The position numbers were made by a program, and so were the translations under genes. Of a DNA stretch of 64,000 bases, positions 44,106 to 52,398 are shown piece by piece (positions within the stretch are counted from its first letter, which is position 1; each line of letters begins with the position of its first letter). A model generated the notes under the pieces. It did no database searches. It had not been told where the DNA came from and saw nothing but the letters and a program-made list of their open reading frames with translations. The DNA is taken from NCBI GenBank assembly GCA_041166385.1, contig JBEEFW010000098.1, positions 28,360 through 92,359 on the forward strand, in the 5' to 3' direction. This DNA is from DASUCS01 sp041166385 (GTDB lineage Bacteria > Actinomycetota > Acidimicrobiia > Acidimicrobiales > JACDCH01).

Positions 44106-45215
44106 TCAAGTGCAGGTGTAAGACGTGCAGTTCGGCGACTGGATCGTTTCGATCACCGTGCTCGTCGTGAGCGGAAGATCGCGCCCGTCCTTGCCGTAGT
44201 CGAAGAGCGTGAGGCCACCGTCGGATGAGCGCCGGATCCAGAACTGTCCGGCACCGTTCGGCACGGCGTGCCGCCAGATGGCGATGTCGGTGCGACCGTC
44301 GCCGTCGTAGTCGGCGGGCACGGGCACGTCGGTCGCGGAATCACCCCAGTCGATGATGATCGGCGACCCGAACTGCGACGGATGATTCACGTACCAACGG
44401 AGGTGGCCACCGGGTTCGGCGCGCACGACCGCGGCGTCGGCGCGACCGTCATCGAGATAGTCCCCCGGGACGAGCAGGTCGCCGCCGGCACCCCAGTTGG
44501 CCGTGACCGCGCCATATCCAGATCCAACCGAAGCGAAGTAATGCGGGAGCCGGTCTTCGGGCGAGCTGGCCTGCACCCACCAGTACAGCGACGGCTGGTC
44601 TCCGGGAGCAGAACCGAACTTGCGAGCGACGGCGATGTCGGTGCGGCCGTCTGCGTCGTAATCGGCGAGCGCGGGGAAGTCCTCGTTGTTGCCGTCGCCC
44701 CACAGGGTGGAGCGGTAGCCGCCGGACGAGAGCCGCATGAACCACTCGGTCGGCTGACCCGGCCCGTTGCGCCGCATCGCGATCGCGTCGGTACGACCGT
44801 CGCCGTCGACGTCTCCGACCAGGGCGACGTCACCCGTGTGGCCGAAGACGAACGCATCCGCTCTCGCGTCGCTGCTGCGGCGGGCCGTCCAGACCAAGTC
44901 GCCGTCGTCGAGCGTCTGCACGGCGATTGCGTCGGCCCGATGGTCGCCATCGACATCGCCCGCGAGCAGCGCCGTGCAATCGCTGCTCGTCCAGGGCTCA
45001 TCGACGAATCCGGAGGATGTCGCCCAGTGCCACACGCTCGAGTTGGGGCAGCCGACGGAAGAGACGACGATCGGGTCGGCTTTGCCATCACCGTCGCGAT
45101 CGAGGGCAACGCCCGGCAACGGGGTCGCCGCCACGGGTGTGGCAAGGGCAAACAACGCGCCGATCGCGACGACCATCGCTAGTACCGAACCGTGGTGATG
45201 GGCGCGCGCCGACAC
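44106..45215 (-). CDS. Secreted calcium-type FG-GAP/VCBS repeat protein
   Basis: A 369-residue exported protein, convergent with and related to the gene at 43053. From GTG 45215 a signal peptide VSARAHHHGSVLAMVVAIGALF is followed by ATPVAA. The rest is a series of acidic-loop repeats: DRDGDGKAD, DVDGDHRAD, DVDGDGRTD, DYDADGRTD, DYLDDGRAD and DYDGDGRTD, with WFMRLSSGGY and WYVNHPSQFGS strands. It ends SPNCTSYTCT with two Cys. I chose 45215 because it follows the upstream stop (45226) closely and gives a complete signal peptide. ATG 45176 would truncate it. Confidence 0.86.
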   Translation of the reverse strand: MSARAHHHGSVLAMVVAIGALFALATPVAATPLPGVALDRDGDGKADPIVVSSVGCPNSSVWHWATSSGFVDEPWTSSDCTALLAGDVDGDHRADAIAVQTLDDGDLVWTARRSSDARADAFVFGHTGDVALVGDVDGDGRTDAIAMRRNGPGQPTEWFMRLSSGGYRSTLWGDGNNEDFPALADYDADGRTDIAVARKFGSAPGDQPSLYWWVQASSPEDRLPHYFASVGSGYGAVTANWGAGGDLLVPGDYLDDGRADAAVVRAEPGGHLRWYVNHPSQFGSPIIIDWGDSATDVPVPADYDGDGRTDIAIWRHAVPNGAGQFWIRRSSDGGLTLFDYGKDGRDLPLTTSTVIETIQSPNCTSYTCT

Positions 45216-45225
45216 GGTGCTGAGG

Positions 45226-46407
45226 CTACGCGCTCGGCGGGGCCTGCAAGGGGTGAGGAAGGCAGAGGCCGTCGAGCTCGGCGACCACGATGCGGTCGCG
45301 GTTCTCCCACGTGATCTCGTTGGTGGGATCGCGCCGAACCTTGAACTCGCGGAAGCTCTGCTCGAGCGAGTCGTAGGCCAGGAGGCGCCCGATGAGCGGG
45401 TCCCCCAAGTCCAGGATGAGCTTGATCGCTTCGACCGCTTGCAGCGAGCCGATGATGCCGGGCAACACACCGAGCACACCCGCCTCGGCACACGACGGCG
45501 CCATCTCTGCAGGCGGCGGCTCGGGCACCATGTCGCGGTACGTCGGCCCGTTCTTGGGATCGAAGACCGTGACCATTCCTTCGAAGCGGAAGATCGAGCC
45601 GTGCACCACAGGGATACCGAGCTTCACCGATGCGTCGTTGACGAGGAACCGCGTCGGGAAGTTGTCGGTGCCGTCGACGATCACGTCGTAGCCCTCGAGG
45701 ATCTGCATCACGTTGTCGGCGCCGAGCCGGGCGTCATACGTCACGACGTTGACGTCCGGGTTGAGCAACGTGAGCGTCTTCTTCGCCGAGTCGACCTTGC
45801 GGTCACCGATGCGTTCGATGTTGTGGAGGATCTGGCGTTGCAGGTTGGAGTCGTCGACCACATCCATGTCGATGATGCCGATCGTGCCGACACCGGCAGC
45901 GGCGAGGTACAGCGCCGCGGGTGATCCGAGACCACCGGCGCCGAGTAGGAGCACCTTGGCGTCGAGCAACTTGAGCTGGCCTTCGACGTCGACCTCGGGC
46001 AGCAACGTGTGGCGTTGGTAGCGATTGCGCTGCTCGGGCGTGAGGGCGCGTGGCAGCTTCCAGTCGCGGCCTTCGTCCTTCCACTTGTTGAAGCCCCCAG
46101 CCACGGAGACGACGTTCGTGTAGCCCATCTCCTCGAGCGTCCTGGCGGCGAAGGCCGAGCGGTTGCCGCCGGCGCAGAAGACCACCAAGGGGACGTCGTG
46201 ACTGGCGATGCGGGGCTCGATGTTCGACTCGAGATTGCCGCGAGGGATGTGGAGCGAGCCAGGGATGGCACCCTGCTCGTACTCGTCGGGCTCACGGACG
46301 TCGAGCACCACGGCATTCGGCTGGACGCGCAGCTCGTCGGCGGTGGCGGTGTCGACCTCGCGTATCTGCTGCTTCGCGGCCCGGAGCAAGTCGCGGTAGC
46401 TGGCCAT
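45226..46407 (-). CDS. moeZ: Rhodanese-MoeB/ThiF fusion adenylyltransferase
   Basis: A 393-residue sulfur-carrier activation enzyme that should adenylate and thiolate the C-terminus of a ThiS/MoaD-type protein. The rhodanese domain comes first (about 10-115) with VLDVREPDEYEQGAIPGSLHIP and the persulfide loop VVFCAGGNRSA. The ThiF/MoeB domain follows with RYQRHTLLPEVDVEGQ, LLGAGGLGSPAALYLAAAGVG, DNLQRQ-like DDSNLQRQILH, VDGTDNFPTRFLVND and PSCAEAGVLGVLPGIIG. The usual MoeZ has rhodanese at the C-terminus, so the domain order is swapped. No CxxC zinc pairs are visible. AGAGG precedes ATG 46407. A TAGCAT at 46455-46450 may be its -10. Confidence 0.92.
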   Translation of the reverse strand: MASYRDLLRAAKQQIREVDTATADELRVQPNAVVLDVREPDEYEQGAIPGSLHIPRGNLESNIEPRIASHDVPLVVFCAGGNRSAFAARTLEEMGYTNVVSVAGGFNKWKDEGRDWKLPRALTPEQRNRYQRHTLLPEVDVEGQLKLLDAKVLLLGAGGLGSPAALYLAAAGVGTIGIIDMDVVDDSNLQRQILHNIERIGDRKVDSAKKTLTLLNPDVNVVTYDARLGADNVMQILEGYDVIVDGTDNFPTRFLVNDASVKLGIPVVHGSIFRFEGMVTVFDPKNGPTYRDMVPEPPPAEMAPSCAEAGVLGVLPGIIGSLQAVEAIKLILDLGDPLIGRLLAYDSLEQSFREFKVRRDPTNEITWENRDRIVVAELDGLCLPHPLQAPPSA

Positions 46408-46549
46408 GGTGGCGCCTCTCTGGGGCCGAGGGTGGGCCCGATCGTCAAAATGCTACTGGGCCGGTCAACAATCGTGTCCAGCCGGTCATTCCGAGCCGAC
46501 GTCTGCGTTCGCGGGGAATCGAGCCCCGGTGCGAAGATGCCCGTTCGCC

Positions 46550-47674
46550 ATGAAGGTCCTGATCATCACCGAGCTCTTCCCCGACTCGGACGTCGCCGAG
46601 GTCACGGGCGGGGTGGAGAACCGGGTGTACTACGTGGTGAAGCACCTGCGCCGCACCCGGGAGGTGACTGTGCTGGCGGGGAGCCCGCAGGGCGGTGATC
46701 ACTGGCGCCCGGCCTCCGTCGCGTCGATCCCGTTCCGGTTGCGCCGCATGGCAAGACTGTTCTGGCAGGGCCTGCGCGCCGACTTCGACGTCGTCGAGAG
46801 CTCGATCCTCGTCGTCCACCCCGTTGCCTTTCTCCTCGGGCTCCTGAAGCGCCGCCCCGTGGTGTTCTGGTACCCGGATGTGCTGATCGGCCAATGGCGC
46901 ACCGACGCGTTCTCGCCGATGGCCGGCCGGATCGGTGAGGTCTACGAGCGCCTCGTGCTGAAACTCCCGGTCGCCCGCTACATCGCCATCTCGACGTCGA
47001 CCAAGGAGAAGTTGATCGAGCACGGCGTGAAGCCCGAACGGATCGACATCGTGCACTGCGGTTTCGATCCGGTCGTCGCGCAGCAAGCGCGTGCGGAGGC
47101 GGGTGCGGCCGACCCCGATCAGCCGACGATCGTCACCGCGTCTCGGCTCGTGCCCTACAAGCGCGTCGACCTCGTGATCCGAGCGCTCGCGAAACTCGCG
47201 CCGGATCATCCCGGCATCCGGTTGCACATCATCGGGCAGGGGCCTGAGAGCGAGCGCCTCGAGCAACTCGCGCGAGAGCTGGGCGTGTCGGCGAACATCG
47301 ACTTCGTCGGCTACGTGCCGATCCACGACGACGTGTTGAAGATCATCGCGAAGGCGTCGGTGTTCGTGTCGGCGTCGGAGATCGAAGGCTTCGGGATCTC
47401 CGTCGTCGAGGCGGCCGCGGTCGGTGTGCCGTTCGTGATCACCGACATCCCCGTGTTCCGCGAGGTGACCAACGATGGCGACGGTGGGCTGCTGTTCCGG
47501 CAGGGCGACGCCGACGATCTCGCCGACAAGATCAACCAGATGCTCAGCGACAGTGAGTTGCGTCAGCGCTGCCGCGCCCAAGCGGACTCACTGGTGGAGT
47601 CGTATTCGTGGGACACGCTCGCCGACGAGACCGGAGCGGTGTACGACTCGGTACTGGCGTCCCGCCGCTCATGA
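46550..47674 (+). CDS. GT4 glycosyltransferase
   Basis: A 374-residue GT-B enzyme. MKVLIITELFPDSDVAEVTGGVENRVYYVVKHL holds the N-terminal glycine loop. RPVVFWYPDVLIGQWR, IVTASRLVPYKRVDLVIRALAKL, LHIIGQGPESERLEQLA and VSASEIEGFGISVVEAAAVGVPFV (EX7E) are standard GT4 motifs. It resembles phosphatidylinositol- or lipid-linked sugar mannosyltransferases in general pattern. Start ATG 46550. The gene is divergent from moeZ across 142 bases and convergent (6-base overlap) with a methyltransferase, a pairing that suggests a small two-gene glycan-modification unit on opposite strands. Confidence 0.91.
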   Translation: MKVLIITELFPDSDVAEVTGGVENRVYYVVKHLRRTREVTVLAGSPQGGDHWRPASVASIPFRLRRMARLFWQGLRADFDVVESSILVVHPVAFLLGLLKRRPVVFWYPDVLIGQWRTDAFSPMAGRIGEVYERLVLKLPVARYIAISTSTKEKLIEHGVKPERIDIVHCGFDPVVAQQARAEAGAADPDQPTIVTASRLVPYKRVDLVIRALAKLAPDHPGIRLHIIGQGPESERLEQLARELGVSANIDFVGYVPIHDDVLKIIAKASVFVSASEIEGFGISVVEAAAVGVPFVITDIPVFREVTNDGDGGLLFRQGDADDLADKINQMLSDSELRQRCRAQADSLVESYSWDTLADETGAVYDSVLASRRS

Positions 47675-48409
47675 CGCCGGCACGATGCCGACGAAGAGCG
47701 CGTTCGCGTTGCGGTACGGGTGGTGGTACACCGCACCTCGAACGGCGCTGAGCTCGACCTCGCGCCACACGTTGTCTCGAGTGACACGTAGGAGATAGTG
47801 CCGCTCGGGAAACTCGAGAGCCTCCTGCTGGATGTACTCGTCGAGATACGAGTTCTGGCCGATCGGGCACGTGAGCAGCATCGTGCCGCCCGGTGCGAGC
47901 ATCGCTCGCATGGCGTGGTACGCCCGCAACGTCTTGTCAGGCTCGCGCGGCTTCTCGTCCCAGCCAACGTGTTCGAGTGTGGAGATCGACAGGATGGCTT
48001 CGTAGGGGACTTCGGGCGTGAAGTCGACGATGTCGTCGTTGATCACGTTTGGCGCATCCTCGTACTTGTCGAGCACGTCGTGCCCCGCGACGCCGTAGTG
48101 CGCCAGGACATTGCCGACCTCGAGCAAGCGCCGCCCTTGGTTGTCCGCGAGGAAGCCGCGTCCGAGCGCGAGTTCGACGGCGCGTTCGTTGCGCCACCCG
48201 CGGTTGTAGTGATCGGTGGCGTAGTGATACGTGCGCTCGCCAACCGAGAAGGTGCGTTGCCCGCGCTTGCGGGCCGCGAACGGATACGTCACGTAGGCGG
48301 ACGCAAGGTCGACCGCGTCTCCGATGAAGAATCGGAACCCGCGCTCCTGCACCATGAACTTGGCACTCCCGACGAGGCGACGAGCCTCGCGCCTCACGGT
48401 GTTGGCCAT
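47669..48409 (-). CDS. SAM-dependent methyltransferase-like protein
   Basis: A 246-residue protein. RRLLEVGNVLAHYGVAGHDVLDKY occupies the motif I position, although the glycines are fewer than usual. YEAILSISTLEHVGWDE is motif II/III-like, and RAMLAPGGTMLLTCPIGQNSYLDEYI is the strand-5 region. SAM binding is likely but should be regarded as family-level inference. It begins at ATG 48409, ten bases downstream of the repeat protein at 48420, and overlaps the convergent glycosyltransferase by six bases. Substrate unknown; glycan methylation is plausible. Confidence 0.8.
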   Translation of the reverse strand: MANTVRREARRLVGSAKFMVQERGFRFFIGDAVDLASAYVTYPFAARKRGQRTFSVGERTYHYATDHYNRGWRNERAVELALGRGFLADNQGRRLLEVGNVLAHYGVAGHDVLDKYEDAPNVINDDIVDFTPEVPYEAILSISTLEHVGWDEKPREPDKTLRAYHAMRAMLAPGGTMLLTCPIGQNSYLDEYIQQEALEFPERHYLLRVTRDNVWREVELSAVRGAVYHHPYRNANALFVGIVPAS

Positions 48410-48419
48410 TGGGCTCCTG

Positions 48420-50141
48420 TCACGCGATGACACCGACGGTCGTCGTGCCGGTGCCGTCCCAGTCACCGACGATCGGCACATAGCTGGCTGCGCCGTAGTG
48501 CACGGTGATGTCCGGGGGTCCGGCGGTCACCGCCGTTCGGAGGTAGAAGTTCGCGTTGGCAGGGTCCCACATGCCGATGCCGTCGTGGCCGGCGCCCGTC
48601 CAGTCACCGGCCAACGGCAGGTACCCGGACGTTCCGAACTTCACGGTGAGCTCCGGCGGGCCGGGTGTCGCGGTGTTGCGCAGATAGAAGCTGCCCGTCG
48701 CGGGGTCCCACACGCCGACGCCGTGGCGGCCGGTGCCTAGCCAGTCGCCGACGACGGGGAGGTAGCCCGGCGCCCCGAACGCGAACACGAGATCGGGTGC
48801 CCCCGCGGTGTTGCTGTTGCGGAGGCGCCACTCGCCGTCGGCGTAGATGCCGACGGTCTCGCCGCCGGCCCCGTCCCAGTTGCCGACAATGGGGTTCACG
48901 CCGACGACGCCGAAGTGAACAGTGATCTCCGGCGCGCCAGCGGTCGCGGTGTTGCGCAGGTAGAAGGTGCCGGTCGCAGGGTCCCACACGCCGACGCCGT
49001 CGCGGCCGTCGCCATCCCAGTCGCCGGCGACATAGCGGTAGGCGCTGGTGCCGTAGGCGAACGACACGTCGGGCGCGCCGGCGGTGTTGCTGTTGCGGAG
49101 ATACCAAGACACCGTGTGCGCCGCGGGTGCGGCGGGCGGTGCCGCGCCGACGACTCCCACTGCGTCGATGCCCAGCCCGCCGAAGTCGCCGACGATCGGC
49201 CGGTCGCCGCGCTGGCCGTACGGCACGGTCACGTTCGGCGCTCCGGGCGTGGTGCTGTTGCGGAGGAGGAAGGTAGACGACGAGGGATCCCACACCCCGA
49301 TCGTGTCCTTGCCGTCGCCGTTCCAATCGCCCACCAACGGCACATAACTCGACGCGCCGTACTGCACCACCACATCCGCCGCCCCCGGCGAATTGCTGTT
49401 CCGCAAATAGAACGTCGCCGTCGACGGATCCCACACGCCCACCGTGTCGACGCCGTCGCCATCCCAGTCGCCGCTGAGGAAGCGATAGCTGCGCAAGCCG
49501 TACGCGAGGACGATCTCCGCCGGACCGCTGCTGTCGGTGACGCGCAGGTACCAGCCCGCAGGGCCCGCGGCCGTGTGCAGGCAGACCGCGTCGTGCGCGG
49601 CGGTCGCTTGATCGGTCGCGACAGTCGTCGTGCACGTAGCGTCGAACTGCCACGGCGGCGTGCACGTGACCACGCGGCACATGATGGCGCCGAGCTGAGG
49701 CAGCTCTTGATGGCACTGTCCGTAGCGAAAGTGCGTGCAGCACTGCACCCTGTGGTTGCAGTCGCCCAACGCGCAGCCGCATGAACACGGGTTGGCGCCC
49801 GGCGCCACATTGCAGTCGAGGTAGTACCGCGCCGCGCCGCCGCAGAAGTTGCTGCCGTCAGCCTTCCACCATCCACCGGCGACGGTTCCGGGCGGGCACG
49901 TGTTCGTGCCGGTCAGCGTGCAGCAGAACTCGGTGTAGCCGTCGCAGCACGCGGTCCCACATCCACACGGCTGGCTCCGGCACTCGCAGACCGCCGCGTA
50001 CGCGGAGATCGGCTTGAAGATGAAGGTCGCGGGGTTGACCGCGAGTGCGCTTCCGGCGATGGCGGACCGTTGGATGAAGCCACGCCGGTCGGTGTGCGCA
50101 GCCAGGACCGCGCCTACGCGCTCCACCAATTTCCGGCTCAC
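48420..50141 (-). CDS. Exported protein: MADH-light-chain-like Cys domain plus eight 45-residue repeats
   Basis: A 573-residue exported protein. DRRGFIQRSAIAGSALAV (about 18-35) is a twin-arginine-like signal. Residues about 50-170 are extremely Cys-rich: CECRSQPCGCGTACC, NTCPPGTVAGGWW, FCGGAARYYLDC, CSCGCALGDCNHRVQCC and CHQELPQLGAIMC. The CxCxx..NTCPPG..W..C pattern resembles the methylamine dehydrogenase light chain. The first Trp of its TTQ cofactor has a counterpart, but the second (WC) reads MC here, so TTQ seems unlikely. Eight WYLRN/GDWDGDG units then run to the C-terminus, many with a GVWDP ending. GTG start 50141 follows GGAG by ten bases. A TAT substrate folded before export would suit a disulfide-rich or cofactor-bearing domain. 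Confidence 0.85.
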   Translation of the reverse strand: MSRKLVERVGAVLAAHTDRRGFIQRSAIAGSALAVNPATFIFKPISAYAAVCECRSQPCGCGTACCDGYTEFCCTLTGTNTCPPGTVAGGWWKADGSNFCGGAARYYLDCNVAPGANPCSCGCALGDCNHRVQCCTHFRYGQCHQELPQLGAIMCRVVTCTPPWQFDATCTTTVATDQATAAHDAVCLHTAAGPAGWYLRVTDSSGPAEIVLAYGLRSYRFLSGDWDGDGVDTVGVWDPSTATFYLRNSNSPGAADVVVQYGASSYVPLVGDWNGDGKDTIGVWDPSSSTFLLRNSTTPGAPNVTVPYGQRGDRPIVGDFGGLGIDAVGVVGAAPPAAPAAHTVSWYLRNSNTAGAPDVSFAYGTSAYRYVAGDWDGDGRDGVGVWDPATGTFYLRNTATAGAPEITVHFGVVGVNPIVGNWDGAGGETVGIYADGEWRLRNSNTAGAPDLVFAFGAPGYLPVVGDWLGTGRHGVGVWDPATGSFYLRNTATPGPPELTVKFGTSGYLPLAGDWTGAGHDGIGMWDPANANFYLRTAVTAGPPDITVHYGAASYVPIVGDWDGTGTTTVGVIA

Positions 50142-50178
50142 TGTGTGTGGTCTCCTCAGATCGCGCGTGCCTGCAGTG

Positions 50179-50198
50179 ACCCTACGCGATCGATCGCG
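50179..50198 (-). promoter_or_regulatory. Palindrome next to a -10-like TAGGGT upstream of the Cys-rich repeat protein
   Basis: CGCGATCGATCGCG (50185-50198) is a perfect 14-base palindrome. Read on the minus strand it directly precedes TAGGGT (50184-50179), which lies about 40 bases before GTG 50141. It could be an operator covering the -35 region, but GATC-rich palindromes can arise by chance in GC-rich DNA. Confidence 0.35.
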
Positions 50199-50281
50199 CG
50201 CCGAGGATCACTCGCAGAATGGCTTTGGAAGCGGGTTGTGAGGTGAACCAGGCGACGTGACCGTTTCCGGACGCTGAGCAA

Positions 50282-52030
50282 CTAGGGCGCCGGGAACACC
50301 GACCCCCCATACGGCGGACTGTCGCGACCGCCAACGCCCCACGCCCTGCTCGTGAGGCCACCGTCGTATGACCGGCGGATCCAGAACGCGCCGTTCTGCC
50401 CCTTGGTCGATCGCCACACCGCAACATCGGTGCGACCATCGCCGTCGTAGTCGGCCGGAGTCACCGCGTCGGTGGAAGGCTCACCCCAGTCGATGGCCAT
50501 CGATCCGCCGCCGCCGATGGCGAACCACTGAAAGGCGTTGGCTCCCGAGTTGGAGCGGACGACGGCGAGGTCATCACGACGATCACCGATCCAGTTGCCC
50601 GGCACGACGCTGTCACCTTTGCGACCGAACCGATAGCCGGCAGCGAACGGGCTGGCTCCGGAACTGGCTTGGATGTACCACTCGAGATCGTTGTTCGACG
50701 CGCGCCGGACGACCGCGATGTCGGTGCGGCCGTCGCCGTCGTAGTCGCCGTTGACAGGGGTGTCGACGAAGCTGCCGTTGCCCCATTTCTGCGCTCGCGT
50801 CCCACCGCTCGAAAGCAGGACGAACCACGTGTGGTCCTTGCCGGCCCCGCCGGGGCGCATCACCGTGGGGTCGGTACGACCATCGCCGTCGTAGTCGCCG
50901 ACGAGAACCTTGTCACCGGTATGACCGAACAAGAAGTAGGCCGCGGCTCCGTCGCTGCTGCGCTGCGCCCACCATTGGAGATCACCGTTGCCGTCAGCGC
51001 GCACGGCAATCGGATCGGAGCGGCCGTCACCGTCGACGTCACCCGTGAGCAACGTGTCGCAGCCGCCTGACCGTCCACCCCAGAGGTCTTCCACGTAGCC
51101 CGCGGCGGACGCAGCCCAGTACCAGTGCTGCTGAGCTGGACACAGGCCATTGCCCACGACGACGGGATCGTCGCGGCCGTCGCCGTCGCGGTCATAGAAG
51201 GCGGAAGTTGCAATCGCATCGCGGTTCATCTCGGCCGCGATCGCTCGGCTGACGTACTCGACACCGGGTATGCCAGCCTCCATGCTGGGCCAACCGTCCG
51301 AAAGGATCGCGACGGCGTAGGCCCCACCCTGCGGATCCGCGACCACGCCGGTCGAGTTGATCCTCCAAAAACAGCATTGCGACCCCGCGAAGCCGTTCTT
51401 CTGGGCCACCGGCCAGCCGGCGGGCACTCCGGCGGTGATCCCCCAGCGTTGCTCGGCGATCACACTCAGCATCGGCGCCCACGCCTGCTCGAGCGCGGTG
51501 TGGTGCATCGGGCCGAACTCGCCGAGCAGTACTTGGCGCAACAACCACACCTGATCGCGCGCCGACGTCGTCGTGAGTCCCCACGTGGGATCGGAAGGTG
51601 TCGTCTCGGTGAGACCGAAGGCGCCATCGAGGTTGTCCATGCCCGGTCCGCGGCCGAGCGATTGCCACAACTCCGTGGTCGGACCATTGGCCGATTGCGT
51701 GATCATCGGCCAGATCCGGTCGGTCTCCCATTGTGTCAGCGGCCGACCCTCGTTCTGGGCGCGCAGCAGGATCCCCGCCATCACCTCGACCTTCACGACG
51801 CTGGCGGTCCCGATACGCAACGACGGATTCAGCGAGTAGTCACAGTTGCTGCGCACGTCGTGGACGTACGCGGTGAAGTGCTGCGACGGCCACATGGCCG
51901 CCAGCTTCTGCCCGAACCCCGATGCGAACGGATCACGCCCTGCGCATGCACCTGTCGTTGCGCCAGCGCGCTGTGCGGTCGGCAGAAGTAGAGCGACCGC
52001 CGAGACGACAACGGCAACCGCCCGTTTCAC
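50282..52030 (-). CDS. Secreted serine beta-lactamase/PBP-like protein with calcium-type repeats
   Basis: A 582-residue exported protein. The signal peptide (1-24) ends AGA. The N-terminal domain (about 30-285) looks like a class A beta-lactamase-related serine hydrolase: GTASVVKVEVM gives S77xxK80, MITQSANGPTTELW gives an SxN motif (S113, N115), and VAQKNGFAGS is a KxG-like third motif. The SxxK to SxN spacing is shorter than in true class A enzymes, so antibiotic hydrolysis is unlikely to be its role. Six acidic-loop repeats (DRDGDGRDD, DVDGDGRSD, DYDGDGRTD) follow. GTG 52030 overlaps the small membrane gene by GTGA. A wall-associated esterase or peptidase is the best guess. Confidence 0.85.
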   Translation of the reverse strand: MKRAVAVVVSAVALLLPTAQRAGATTGACAGRDPFASGFGQKLAAMWPSQHFTAYVHDVRSNCDYSLNPSLRIGTASVVKVEVMAGILLRAQNEGRPLTQWETDRIWPMITQSANGPTTELWQSLGRGPGMDNLDGAFGLTETTPSDPTWGLTTTSARDQVWLLRQVLLGEFGPMHHTALEQAWAPMLSVIAEQRWGITAGVPAGWPVAQKNGFAGSQCCFWRINSTGVVADPQGGAYAVAILSDGWPSMEAGIPGVEYVSRAIAAEMNRDAIATSAFYDRDGDGRDDPVVVGNGLCPAQQHWYWAASAAGYVEDLWGGRSGGCDTLLTGDVDGDGRSDPIAVRADGNGDLQWWAQRSSDGAAAYFLFGHTGDKVLVGDYDGDGRTDPTVMRPGGAGKDHTWFVLLSSGGTRAQKWGNGSFVDTPVNGDYDGDGRTDIAVVRRASNNDLEWYIQASSGASPFAAGYRFGRKGDSVVPGNWIGDRRDDLAVVRSNSGANAFQWFAIGGGGSMAIDWGEPSTDAVTPADYDGDGRTDVAVWRSTKGQNGAFWIRRSYDGGLTSRAWGVGGRDSPPYGGSVFPAP

Positions 52031-52398
52031 GGCGTTGCGGACGGCAGTTCTGTATCGCTGTCGAATGGCGGAGCCGCTCCCCGAAGCGCGGCGACCTCTT
52101 CAGCAAGGATCTCGACTCGTTCCTCGAGTCGAGAGATGTACACCGATAGCAACATGCTCACGAAGAGCAGGAACAGCAGTCCCATTCCCAAGAAGAGGTT
52201 CGCTCCGGCCGCAACCCCGACGAAGCGAGCGATGCTGTCGACGGACGAACGGAACACGGCAACCAGGACTCCGGCGACTCCCACGAACAACCACAGCAAT
52301 GCGAACGACTCGAGCAGCTTTCGACGGCGAACGAACTCGAGCACCGCCACGAACTGCAAGAGCGACAGCGTGAGGAAGAAAACCTCAATCCGCGACAA
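52027..52398 (-). CDS. Small membrane protein, DUF2304-like
   Basis: A roughly 123-residue membrane protein. Three hydrophobic segments (VFFLTLSLLQFVAVLEFV, SFALLWLFVGVAGVLVAVF, NLFLGMGLLFLLFVSML) are followed by a helical tail ISRLEERVEILAEEVAALRG. This matches DUF2304 proteins, usually encoded next to GT2 genes such as the one upstream, where they may anchor or regulate the transferase. The start is uncertain: TTG 52398 overlaps the GT2 stop by 14 bases and has AGAGG 11 bases upstream; TTG 52407 is also possible. Its stop overlaps the beta-lactamase-like gene. Confidence 0.8.
   Translation of the reverse strand: MSRIEVFFLTLSLLQFVAVLEFVRRRKLLESFALLWLFVGVAGVLVAVFRSSVDSIARFVGVAAGANLFLGMGLLFLLFVSMLLSVYISRLEERVEILAEEVAALRGAAPPFDSDTELPSATP

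Noticed and set aside
50282..52030. Antibiotic-resistance beta-lactamase
   Set aside because: Motif spacing is not that of class A enzymes and the domain is fused to surface repeats.
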